Part shown: positions 1-9,700 of the stretch, piece after piece
Layout of the letters: each line of letters starts with the position of its first letter
How positions within the stretch are numbered: the first letter of the stretch is position 1
DNA from: Prolixibacteraceae bacterium
GTDB taxonomy: Bacteria > Bacteroidota > Bacteroidia > Bacteroidales > Prolixibacteraceae
Length of the DNA: 39,715 nucleotides
Direction of reading: 5' to 3'
Assembly (NCBI GenBank): GCA_021740385.1
Contig: JAIOZY010000046.1
Location: forward strand, 1 to 39,715
Made by a program: the position numbers and the translations under genes
Notes under the pieces: generated by a model
Database searches by the model: none
Seen by the model: only the letters and a program-made list of their open reading frames with translations
What the model was told of the DNA's origin: nothing

Positions 1-2
1 TA

Positions 3-176
3 ATTGAGAAAATAGGAGAAAAAGCAACTTCTGTGCAATTAGAAAAAAACTATTACATTAGACTTAATGACTATTATTCAAATATTAGAAAACTTGGATT
101 AGAGTACGAGGATTTAGATTATAATAAAAGTTTAGACTTTTTATTAATGACTGTATCTGGACTTGATATACCATAG
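3..176 (+). CDS. C-terminal end of an unknown protein (cut by window edge)
   Basis: An open frame enters from the left edge and ends at TAG 174-176, giving the last 57 residues of a protein. The residues are rich in Lys, Asn, Tyr, Leu and Ile, and the DNA is much more AT-rich than the genes further right. That fits an accessory or recently acquired gene, but I recognise no family. No start is visible because the gene begins outside the window. It could also be a chance open frame, although its coding-like Tyr/Asp/Leu content and clean termination make a real gene tail more likely. Confidence 0.5.
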   Translation: MEKIGEKATSVQLEKNYYIRLNDYYSNIRKLGLEYEDLDYNKSLDFLLMTVSGLDIP

Positions 177-929
177 GGGCTGACCACAAAAATCTCAAAT
201 GTTTCCATATATTAGTCTGATTAATTAATAAATACATACATCTTAGTGAAAATTTGTGTCTTGGTGCCTTTGTGGCTAAAAAAATATTTACCACTAAGCC
301 TCTAAGGCACAAAGGAAACAAAAAGTTTATGAATGATGCAGGTTAAAATATAAGAATGCCAGTGCATATATTTTTTTTGGGTGTACACTTCCTGAAAAAT
401 CATTTAGCCAATCACCGCATAACACCCAAGCAGCTCTATATAATCAACTTAAAACATTTTTTACACAACCCCTTCAGTATCACATAAAAGTAAAAGCTCA
501 GTCCAACACTTTTACAAAAAAACATACGGGTGTCCGGTTAACGTTTAAGATTGCTTTGCAATGCTTGCGATTACAGGCATTTCAATGTTTTTTTACAGGA
601 GCAGTGTATTGGCAATAATTGAGTTTTTTTTTGTAACTTAATAATTTTTAACAGCATGGGTAATCAATCCCTCATGAACACAGTCAAATCCGTATATGGA
701 AACAATTGTATATGACCAAAACCTGACTTTTTATATTGGGAAAGGTGGAATATTTTCTTTCAATTAGGAACAACTTAGATAACCGAAAGGCTTTGCGTAG
801 GGTGAAAAATGAGTTTAAAGATTATAAACGTTTCCCGCTTGTATGTAATTTTTCAAATTCGGTTAGAAAGGTGAAAAAAACAGAAAAGCAAAAACATTTA
901 AACAATTAATAATTAAAGAGTAATAAACA
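177..929. other. Gene-free stretch, AT-rich, with one inverted repeat
   Basis: About 750 bases without a convincing gene on either strand. It holds the inverted repeat at 257-315 and several T- and A-runs. I found no TAnnTTTG box close to the gene at 930, so the promoter of that gene is not located. The stretch probably marks the boundary between an accessory region on the left and ordinary chromosome on the right. Confidence 0.6.
257..315. repeat. Imperfect inverted repeat of CCTTTGTGGC-like words
   Basis: The left arm around 259-276 contains TTGGTGCCTTTGTGGCT. The right arm around 291-315 contains CCACTAAGCCTCTAAGGCAC and then AAAGG, which is largely the reverse complement of the left arm. 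The centre is A/T-rich. It resembles the longer CTCTGTGG repeats at 10465-10562 and 13194-13300 in design: an imperfect hairpin made of G/T-rich words on one arm and A/C-rich words on the other. Confidence 0.6.
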
Positions 930-1889
930 ATGAAAAACTTATTTGCAATTTTAGTCCCGTTAACCATCGGGATTTTAATAACAGCAGGAGTGTTCCTGCC
1001 ACAGCAGGCAGTTGCTCAATCACCCGAAGGAATGAGTTATCAAGCCGTTTTGCGTGACGGTAGTAATAATTTGGTTAAATCTGCCAATGTTGGAATGCGC
1101 ATCCAGATTTTGCAAGGCTCACAGTTTGGAGCTGCCGTGTACGTAGAAACTCACGAGCCCACCTCTAATTCAAATGGTTTGGTAACTGTAGAAATTGGCA
1201 CAGGTACAGTTGTAAGCGGGGATTTTTCAACAATTGACTGGACCGACGGCCCCTTCTTTCTTAAAACAGAAACGGATATGACAGGCGGAACCAATTACAG
1301 CTTAACGACTACAAGTCAACTGTTAAGTGTACCCTATGCGTTACATGCCAAAACGGCTGAAAATGTTACCGGTGAAATTACCGAAACCGACCCCGTATTT
1401 GGTGCATCATTGGCAAGTGATATTACCGAAACAGACACAACTAAATGGAATAACAAGCAGGGGCAATTGCCCGAAGGAGATGATGGCGATGTGCTGGTTT
1501 GGAATGGATCAAGCTGGGTAGCGAATAACCTGATAACCGTATCTGATTCTAACGTCGTAATGAACAATTCATTTTCTTTATCCGATGGTACTTACCTTGC
1601 TTATTTCAACTCCAGAACCATTTCATTTGTTAATGACCACAGCTACATTCAGGTTTATTCGAACGGCATCGCTTCAAACAGAATTGTATACTTAGCGGAT
1701 GGTGAAACAAACGGCCAAATTATCATTCTTGCATGTCACAGAAATACAGGTTCTAATGGTTTTCGGTTGCTCTCTTCGGGAAATATTAAATTAAACGGAG
1801 GCGGTCATTTAGACCTCTATCCAAACGACACCGTTATGCTGGTATGGAATGGCCAGTCATGGACTGAAATTTCAAGAAGCGACAACTAA
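930..1889 (+). CDS. Secreted fibre-like protein of unknown function
   Basis: The 319-residue product starts with a clear Sec signal peptide (hydrophobic residues about 5-25, cleavage near AVAQ). The next part, about residues 30-145, is the beta-rich module common at the start of secreted Bacteroidota tail-fibre-like proteins: a GMSYQAVLRD motif, then VGMRI, then NGLVTVEIGTG, then LLSVPYALHAKTAE. A low-complexity linker of Thr/Glu/Asp repeats follows (about 145-175). The C-terminal domain ends in a WNGQSWTEISRSDN-type motif also seen in such proteins. There is no T9SS sorting domain, so it is probably periplasmic, anchored through partners, or released. Function is unknown. It stands alone, with gaps on both sides. 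The ATG at 930 is preceded by an A-rich leader, as is usual in this phylum. Confidence 0.8.
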   Translation: MKNLFAILVPLTIGILITAGVFLPQQAVAQSPEGMSYQAVLRDGSNNLVKSANVGMRIQILQGSQFGAAVYVETHEPTSNSNGLVTVEIGTGTVVSGDFSTIDWTDGPFFLKTETDMTGGTNYSLTTTSQLLSVPYALHAKTAENVTGEITETDPVFGASLASDITETDTTKWNNKQGQLPEGDDGDVLVWNGSSWVANNLITVSDSNVVMNNSFSLSDGTYLAYFNSRTISFVNDHSYIQVYSNGIASNRIVYLADGETNGQIIILACHRNTGSNGFRLLSSGNIKLNGGGHLDLYPNDTVMLVWNGQSWTEISRSDN

Positions 1890-1913
1890 TATTTTTAGAA
1901 AAGATGTAACGAT

Positions 1914-1928
1914 TCCCGCTGATCGGGA
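1914..1928. repeat. Short palindrome TCCCG/CGGGA
   Basis: Five-base arms TCCCG and CGGGA around CTGAT, followed by TTTT. It lies just after the stop of the secreted protein and could act as a weak terminator. It belongs to a family of like palindromes at 11672-11687, 32666-32678, 37630-37647, 39604-39621 and 39630-39647. Confidence 0.5.
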
Positions 1929-2003
1929 TTTTCAATCCGGATCAACCACCCGGTTGCCAAACCCGATACAAACCGTTACAGCGTGTAATGTAATATTTTT
2001 GTA

Positions 2004-2011
2004 TACCTTTG
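2004..2011 (+). promoter_or_regulatory. -7 promoter box (TAccTTTG) for the cold-shock gene
   Basis: TACCTTTG matches the Bacteroidota sigma-ABfr -7 consensus TAnnTTTG and lies 28 bases before the ATG at 2040. Transcription would start near 2017, leaving a short A-rich leader. No clear -33 TTG was identified. Confidence 0.55.
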
Positions 2012-2039
2012 CACCGAAATTTAAAAAATTAAATACTTA

Positions 2040-2489
2040 ATGGGAAGATCCAAAGAAACTTTTGGCAAAAAAGAAGTTAGAAACAAACAGGCAAAAAAAC
2101 GTAAGGAAAAAGAAAAGCGCAGGCTTCAAAAGAAAGAACAAGGCAACAAAGACAGTTTTGATGATATGATTGCCTGGGTTGATGAAAACGGTGTTATTAC
2201 TTCAACACCACCTGATTTAACCCAAAAGGAAGAAATTAAAGCTGAAAGTATCGAAATTGGGGTTCCCAAATCTGAATTCCGTGTTAACAACAAAATCAGG
2301 ACCGGCCAGCTCAACACTTTTGAGGAGTCGAAAGGCTATGGCTTTATTACTGACCTGGAAACCAAAGATTCGATCTTTGTACATGTTAACGATTGCGCCG
2401 ATACATTGGAAATTGGATGCAAGGTAGAATTCGAAACCGAAAAAGGGCTTAAAGGCTTAAAGGCAGTAAATGTCAAGGTAGTAGGGTAG
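2040..2489 (+). CDS. Cold-shock domain protein with basic N-terminal extension
   Basis: The 149-residue protein ends in a cold-shock domain (about residues 88-149) with GQLNTFEESKGYGFI as the RNP1-like segment and DSIFVHVNDC as the RNP2-like segment. The domain binds single-stranded RNA or DNA. About 35 Lys/Arg/Glu-rich residues precede it, then a FDDMIAWVDENGVIT motif, a layout common to Bacteroidota CspA-like proteins that are longer than the usual 70-residue Csp. The basic tail probably adds non-specific nucleic-acid contacts. The gene is monocistronic, with its own promoter box and a convergent neighbour at 2660. The role as an RNA chaperone is inferred from the family. Confidence 0.9.
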   Translation: MGRSKETFGKKEVRNKQAKKRKEKEKRRLQKKEQGNKDSFDDMIAWVDENGVITSTPPDLTQKEEIKAESIEIGVPKSEFRVNNKIRTGQLNTFEESKGYGFITDLETKDSIFVHVNDCADTLEIGCKVEFETEKGLKGLKAVNVKVVG

Positions 2490-2659
2490 TTTAACCTTCA
2501 CCTTAACCGTGCTCATAGCCTTTATTAACCAGCCATGTTATCTCTTTGGGATTTGTGTTCACGTAGAGTGTACAACGAAAAATTAAAATACCGTTTTAAT
2601 GGATCAATTCAACTTTCTGATGAAGCAATCCCGCGAAGCGGCAAACCTTCTTCGATCCA

Positions 2660-3613
2660 TCACTCTAACATCCCCACAAACTTCGTCCCGTCCGATTTCA
2701 AATAGCCGCGGAACATGCCCGTGGTATTGAATTTCATTACCGGGTTGCCTTTGCCATCCACGGCAATGATGCCGCCAAAACCACCTATACTTGTCAGTTT
2801 ATCAATGGTTTCCGTTGCTGCATTTTCAAGCGGTATTTGTTTGTATTCCATGCGGGCAGCAATATCGCGGGCTACACCAAGGCGTATAAAGTACTCGCCA
2901 TGACCGGTACACGATACGGCGCAAGTGTTGTTATCGGCATACGTGCCGGCACCAATAACGGGCGAATCGCCAATACGCCCCCAGCGTTTCAGGTTCATGC
3001 CCCCAGTTGATGTACCGGCAGCGAGGTTCCCCTGTTTGTCGAGTACCACACAACCCACCGTCCCCTTTTTATCTTTAACGTACAACGATTTTTGCCGCTC
3101 GAACGATTCATAGCGCTTACTGGTTTTGAAGTAAGTATTGTCAACCATTTCAAGCCCCTTTTCGCTTGCAAAGGCATTAGCCCCATCGCCCGAAAGCATA
3201 ACGTGGGGCGATTCTTCCAAAACCTTTCGGGCTGCCTTTATAGGGTTTTTCACGCGGGTAATTCCGGCAACAGCCCCGGCCATCAGGTTACTGCCGTCCA
3301 TTATCGAGGCATCAAGCTCATTTTTCCCGTCCCAGGTAAACACCGCCCCTTTCCCGGCATTGTATAACGGACAATTTTCGAAATAAACAATCACTTTTTC
3401 AACAGCGTCAATTGCAGTACCCCCATTTTCGAGGATGATGGCACCAATTTTCAGGGCCGAATCGAGCGTCTCAATGTACCGCTGCTGCATTTCAGCCGGC
3501 ATTTCGTTGGAAATGGAACCGGCACCACCATGAACAACAAGCGTGTAATTTTGCGAATTTGCGGTAAAATTTACGAACAAAAACAGAATGCAAAACCCGT
3601 AGAAATATTTCAT
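2660..3613 (-). CDS. iaaA: Isoaspartyl peptidase/L-asparaginase (Ntn hydrolase)
   Basis: The 317-residue protein belongs to the plant-type asparaginase/isoaspartyl dipeptidase family. It opens with a signal peptide (residues 1-20), so it acts in the periplasm. The body starts with VVHGGAGSIS. The autocleavage and nucleophile site is Thr185 in DKKGTVGCVV, where the precursor is expected to split into alpha and beta chains. Downstream come STGGMNLKRWGRIGDSP and GAGTYADN, which form the substrate pocket in this family, and GHGEYFIR. Likely substrates are beta-aspartyl dipeptides from damaged protein, and asparagine. It stands alone, divergent from the giant CotH gene. Gene symbol by family resemblance only. 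Confidence 0.9.
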   Translation of the reverse strand: MKYFYGFCILFLFVNFTANSQNYTLVVHGGAGSISNEMPAEMQQRYIETLDSALKIGAIILENGGTAIDAVEKVIVYFENCPLYNAGKGAVFTWDGKNELDASIMDGSNLMAGAVAGITRVKNPIKAARKVLEESPHVMLSGDGANAFASEKGLEMVDNTYFKTSKRYESFERQKSLYVKDKKGTVGCVVLDKQGNLAAGTSTGGMNLKRWGRIGDSPVIGAGTYADNNTCAVSCTGHGEYFIRLGVARDIAARMEYKQIPLENAATETIDKLTSIGGFGGIIAVDGKGNPVMKFNTTGMFRGYLKSDGTKFVGMLE

Positions 3614-3651
3614 AGTTATAAACTTTGCTTAAAATTACATAAAAAAAATTC

Positions 3652-3659
3652 TATATTTG
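3652..3659 (+). promoter_or_regulatory. -7 promoter box (TATATTTG) for the CotH gene
   Basis: TATATTTG matches TAnnTTTG. With a start near 3666 the leader of the CotH gene would be about 100 bases long and would contain the palindrome at 3679-3693. A -33 element at the usual spacing is not clear. Confidence 0.5.
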
Positions 3660-3678
3660 AGAAATCCGGGTTGCTGGA

Positions 3679-3693
3679 TTAAGTAATACTTAA
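3679..3693. promoter_or_regulatory. Perfect palindrome in the CotH leader
   Basis: TTAAGTA-a-TACTTAA, two perfect seven-base arms around one base. It lies 20-34 bases after the predicted -7 box and so just inside the transcript. That is a typical place for a dimeric repressor site, or for a short mRNA hairpin. The binding protein is unknown. Confidence 0.4.
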
Positions 3694-3765
3694 CAAGGAA
3701 AAGAGCAAGAACGCAAAACCCGGAAAAAATAAGTCCCTGGGGGCATCAATCTTAAATACTTGACA

Positions 3766-6700
3766 ATGAATAAATTTTTTTCTTGCCTTGCATGGTTGGG
3801 CATTTCATTTTTGTGCTTAAATCAGCTAAATGCCCAAACCGATTTACAAATACCGTCAACCGATATCACACCTGTAATTGACGGGGTTATGGATGAAATA
3901 TGGGATGCAGGTAACGGGTATGCCCTCGAAAATTACCTTGCCGGAGATGCTGTTTCCGCAAGTGATTTATCCATTCATTTCAAAACACTTTGGGATAACG
4001 AAAACCTATATGTCCTGGTGGATGTGACCGATGATGTAAAAATTAACGATTCGGGCGATGTTTGGCAGGACGATGCCGTTGAAATTTACATTGATATTAA
4101 CAACGATAAACAAACCAGTTACGGTTCCGACGACATACAGTATTCTTTTCGCTGGAATGATTTATCGGTTCACAGCAACAATGGCCGTACCGACGGGATA
4201 CAATTTTCCGTTTCAGGATCATCAACAGGCTACCTGCTCGAAGTTCGTTTCCCCTGGAATACGCTGGGGCTCGATGATCCGGAACCGGGCGAATTCCTTG
4301 GTTTCGATGTGCATGTGCACGATGACGATGACGGGTCGGAACGCGATACAAAAAAAAGCTGGTGGGCAACCGAAGACCAGTCGTGGAGCAACCCGTCGCT
4401 TTTTGCCACGGCCATGCTCGAAGGCGAATTTATATTTTTACCAAGGGCCGAAAAACCCAAAATATCCGTTTCAAGGGGGTTTTACAACGAACCTTTCGAT
4501 GTAACCATCTCTTCGGTCATTGAAGGTATGGATGTTTACTATACCCTTGATGGCAGCGACCCGGCAAGCTCTTCAACGGCTATCGTAGCAAATCCGCCTG
4601 TTGTTGTCCATATCGACCCGGCAAGTAATGAGAACAGGGGAAAAACACCGGCTGTGATACTTCGCGCCTGCACCCATAAAGAAGGCTACGATTTTAGTTT
4701 CCCGGCCACACGTACCTACATTTTTATCGACGAAGTTAGAAACCAAACTGAATACCCCGGACACTTATGGCCCGATGGAGATTACGTTAACGACCAGGAA
4801 ATTGACCTGCTGATGGACCCCAGGGTAATGGACGATCCCGAATATACCAACCTCTTTGATGACGCGCTACGCGAAATCCCCTCTATATCAATTTCAACCA
4901 ATTATGAAAATTTGTTTGACCGGTCAACGGGCATTTATGTGAATGCCATGGTTGCCCGCGGCGAAGAATGGGAACGCCCGGCTTCAATTGAACTGATAAA
5001 CCCCGATGGTTCCAAAGACTTTCAAATCGATGCCGGAATCAGGATAAGGGGAGGCTGGAGCCGCCACGGATATTTTCGCAAACATGCTTTCAGGCTCTTT
5101 TTCAGAAGTGAATACGGTGAAGGAAAACTCGAATTTCCATTGTTCGAAAACGAAGGTGTTAAAGAATTTGATAAAGTTGACCTGCGTTGCTCGCAAAACT
5201 ACTCGTGGAGCAAAGGGGGAGAAGAAGCACCCTATTGCACGTTTAACCGCGATGTTTTTTCACGCGATGCACAACGAGAAATGGGACAACCTTATACCCG
5301 TAGCCGTTATTACCACCTCTACCTTAATGGATTATACTGGGGTCTTTTCCAATCACAGGAACGGTCGGAAGCCCGCTATGCCGAGTCGTATTTTGGCGAC
5401 GATAAAGATGATTATGATGTAGTGAAGCGTGCAGGTGAAGAAGGAAGCATTGAAGCTACCGACGGGAACCTCGATGCATGGCGCGAAGTATGGGACATAC
5501 TCCATGATGGTTTTTCCGACAATGAAAATTATTACAAACTCCAGGGCCTTGGCACTGACGGCAAACGCGACCCGTCGTTAAACGTGCTGGTCGACATCGA
5601 CAACCTGATCGACTACATGAACGTAATTTTCTACACCGGAAATTTCGATGCCCCAACTTCGGCTTTTGGCAACAACAAATCGATCAATAACTTCTATATC
5701 ATATACAACCGGAACGACCCGAACGAAGGCTTTAAGTTTTTTGCACACGATAACGAACACACACTCCTTATTGACCCGATTGGCCCGGGGCACGGCATTA
5801 CAGAAGACAGGGTAAGTATTGGATCGTGGACCAACAATTACAGGATGGAAGTAGGCAGCTTTAACCAGTTCCATCCACAGTGGCTCCATTTTAAACTTTC
5901 AGAAAACGAAGAGTACCGGCAACGCTTTGCCGACCGCTCGTACAAATATTATTACAACAACGGTGTTTTTACGCCCAACCGTAACGCTGAAAGGTTCAGG
6001 GCCCGCGCCCTCGAAATCGACACGGCTGTTATTGCCGAATCGGCCCGCTGGGGCGATGTTGACGGCTGGCGGCTTTATACAAAGAATGATGACTGGATAC
6101 CAATTGTTGAACGCACTATCGCAGAATATTTCCCGTACCGCACCGACATCGTTATTGAACAGCTTAAAGATGAAGGCCTGCTGTCGTCGGTTGAAATACC
6201 GGAACTAAGCTCCAACAGTGAAATCCTTATCCAGGACAAAATAGAAGCTTCGCCCGGTTTCGAACTGCAAATAACAAACAAAAACACCTCCGGCTCTATA
6301 AAATACACACTCGACGGAAACGACCCGAGAGCTGTTGGCGGCGGTATTTCCACCCATGCAGTTGACGGGGGCAACCGGGTAAACCTGAACATTTTGCAAA
6401 CATCAATTGTTAAAGCCCGCATTTACAACAACGGCTATTGGAGCGCTTTACGCACATTAAACGTGGCCATTGAACATGATTATGACGGGATTCAAATTAC
6501 CGAGATACATTACCACCCGCTTGACGAAAACGGCAAGTCGGGAAGCGATTACGAGTTTCTTGAATTGAAAAACATCGGAGAAGAACCATGTAATTTAACA
6601 GCCGCAACGTTTATCGATGGTATCGAATACACGTTTGATACCGAAACCATTCTTAACCCGGGCGAATTCATCGTTCTGGCCTCAACAGCGTTCTCTTTCA

Positions 6701-9700
6701 ACCAACGCTATGGTTTTCAGCCCTACGGCGAATACGAAGGACAGTTAAACAATGGCGGCGAAAAAGTTATTTTAGCTTCTCCCCTGGGCGATACCATTGT
6801 TTCGGTCGATTTTAACGATAAGAACGAATGGCCTTCGTCACCCGATGGCATTGGCTTTTCATTGGTGCCCGAAACAAGCGATCCAAACGCCGACTGGGAC
6901 GATGGCTCCAACTGGCGGGCATCATCGGCCATTCATGGCTCGCCCGGGGCTGACGATCCCAACAGCAATATTCTTAAAGTGTTTGTTAACGAAATACTCA
7001 CCAACTCGGCACAACCCGATATGGATGCCATCGAATTGTACAACCCAAACAGTGTTCCGGTCGATATTGGCGGCTGGTTCCTTTCCGACGACCGCGATGA
7101 ACCTGCAAAATGGATAATTCCCGAAGGAATTTCCGTACCGGCAAACGGGTATTATACATTTTACGAAGGCCACTATTCCGGAAGCACACTTGAATACAAC
7201 AATGATGAATTCGGGTCGGCTTTCGCTTTAAGTTCACATGGCGAGGACGTTTGCATTTTTTCGGGCAATGGAACAACCCTCACCGGCTATGAACACAGCG
7301 AAGATTTTGGCGAAATTGAAGAAGGGGTAACATTGGGCCGGCACATTACATCAACCGGCGATGAACATTTTGTGGCACAGTCACAAGTTACATTTAATGC
7401 CGAAAACAGTTATCCAAGGGTAGGTCCGGTTGTGATTAACAAAATTATGTACAACCCCGAATCCGAAAACTTTGAATACCTTGAGCTGGTCAATACCAGC
7501 AGTGAACCACTTGAACTTTTTGAAACCGGCAGCCTCGTTTCCTGGAAAATTGAAGGTGTCGATTTTGACTTTCCGCCCGAAATAACCCTCGGTACGGGCG
7601 AACTGGTTTATGTGGTTGAACCGACCATTAACCCCGACGATTTCAGGTTTTTTATGGGACTTGGCAACGAAGTTCAAGTGTTCAATTTTGCCGGTAAACT
7701 CAGAAACGAAGGAGAAGAGATCACCCTTTGGAAAGCTGCGCCTCAATATTTGGACAGCGAAAAAGTAAAATCACCTTACATCCGGATCGACCGGGTTGAA
7801 TACAACGACAAAAGCCCCTGGCCCGATGCCGATGGCAACGGCAATATTTTAAGCCGTATCGGGACCGATTTGTACGGCAACGACCCGGCAAACTGGTTTG
7901 CCTCGCCTCCCGGAATTTCAATCAGCAAAGGAGCACTGGCCAATGGTATAACCCACATCACCTACGAAGAGCAGCTAACCGCCAATGGCGGAACTCCCGC
8001 GTATACCTGGAGCATCGTTTCGGGCAGCCTTCCGCAGGGATTATCGCTCGATCCCGTAACTGGACTTATAACAGGTACACCGGAAAATGCCGGAAATTCA
8101 TCGTTTACCGTTCAGGTTGAAGACCAAACGGGAAATCAAAACGAAAAAGCATTCTCGCTTACGGTTATTGAAAATTCAGCTCCGGTAGCAGTTAACGATT
8201 TCGATACAACCATTGTGGGAATAAATCGCACAACAAATGTCCTTGATAACGATACAGACAATGACGGTGACAAAGCATTCTGGCAGGTTACCATAGTCGA
8301 AGATCCGCTGAATGGAACAGCCATGGTCAATAACGACCAAACCATTACCTACGCACCCAATCTTGGTTTTACCGGTTCCGATCAGTTAACATACCGGATT
8401 ACCGATGCCGTTGGTACTTCCGATGCAGTTCTGTTTATTGAAGTTGAAGAAGAAGTACTGACGGGTGAAATTGAGGTTAGAATTGCCCAAACCTCCGACG
8501 ATGCCGAAGAAAACATTTATTCAAACCAATTTTGGGATGCCAGTACCGACCTTGAACTGGCTTACGACGCTACGGTTGGAGAGGACCAGATCATAGGGAT
8601 GCGGTTTACGAATATCCAAATACCGGCCGGGGCTGAAATTTCCAACGCCTGGATCCAGTTTCAGACAGATGAAGTTTCCACCGGCGATGTTTCACTGACA
8701 CTATTTGGCGAAGCTTCCGACAATCCGGTAACGTTCAGTACAGCCAACCTCATATCGGCACGGCCGCAAACGACAGCGCAGGTTGCATGGGAACCCGGCA
8801 ATTGGTCCGTTGAAGGGGAAGCCACGGTGACACAACGCACACCAGATTTATCGACCATTATTGCAGAAGTTACAGGCCGCGAAGGCTGGCAGGAAGGCAA
8901 TTCCCTGGCAATAATGTTAACGGGAACGGGCACACGCACGGCCGAATCGTACGATGGCGATGCTTCTGCTGCCCCGCTTCTGCATGTTGAATACAGCACC
9001 GATCCGGGTGAAGCTGAAATACCCGTTGCTGTTCTCGATGATAACATTGAAGCAGGCATTGACGAAATTGTACACTTAGATGGCAGCCTGAGTTATTCAC
9101 CCGATGGAAGAAAACTGAACTATCATTGGGAATTAACCGGTTCCCCTGAAGGCAGTGCGGCATCAATATCAAATTCAAACATTGTAAATCCAACCATTAC
9201 TCCGGACCTGTTCGGGGAATACGAAATTTCTTTTTGGGTCGATAACGGTGTATACCAAAGCGAAACAATTTCAATGACCGTTTCGGCAATTAACCACCAA
9301 CCCGTTGCGAATGCAGGCAACGATCAACAACAGGTTGTAGGTTCACTGATCAGGCTGAATGGCAGCAGATCGGATGATGCTGACAGCGACCCGCTGGTTT
9401 ACACCTGGTCATTAACCGAAAAACCGGATGGGAGTGTTGCAGAAATCAGTAATCCGGCCATTGTTAATCCCACATTTACGGCCGATTTTGCAGGCACTTA
9501 CAGGATTTCCCTGGTGGTATCCGACGGGTATGAAAACAGCGAAACCGACGAGGTTGTCATTACGGTTTCAACCAATGAACCGCCTGTAGCCGATGCCGGC
9601 GCCGACCAATCGGTTGTGGCCGGAAGCAATGTTTCGCTAAATGGCAACGGCTCTTCCGACCCCGAAGATGAATCGCTCAGTTTTGCCTGGACACTCATTT

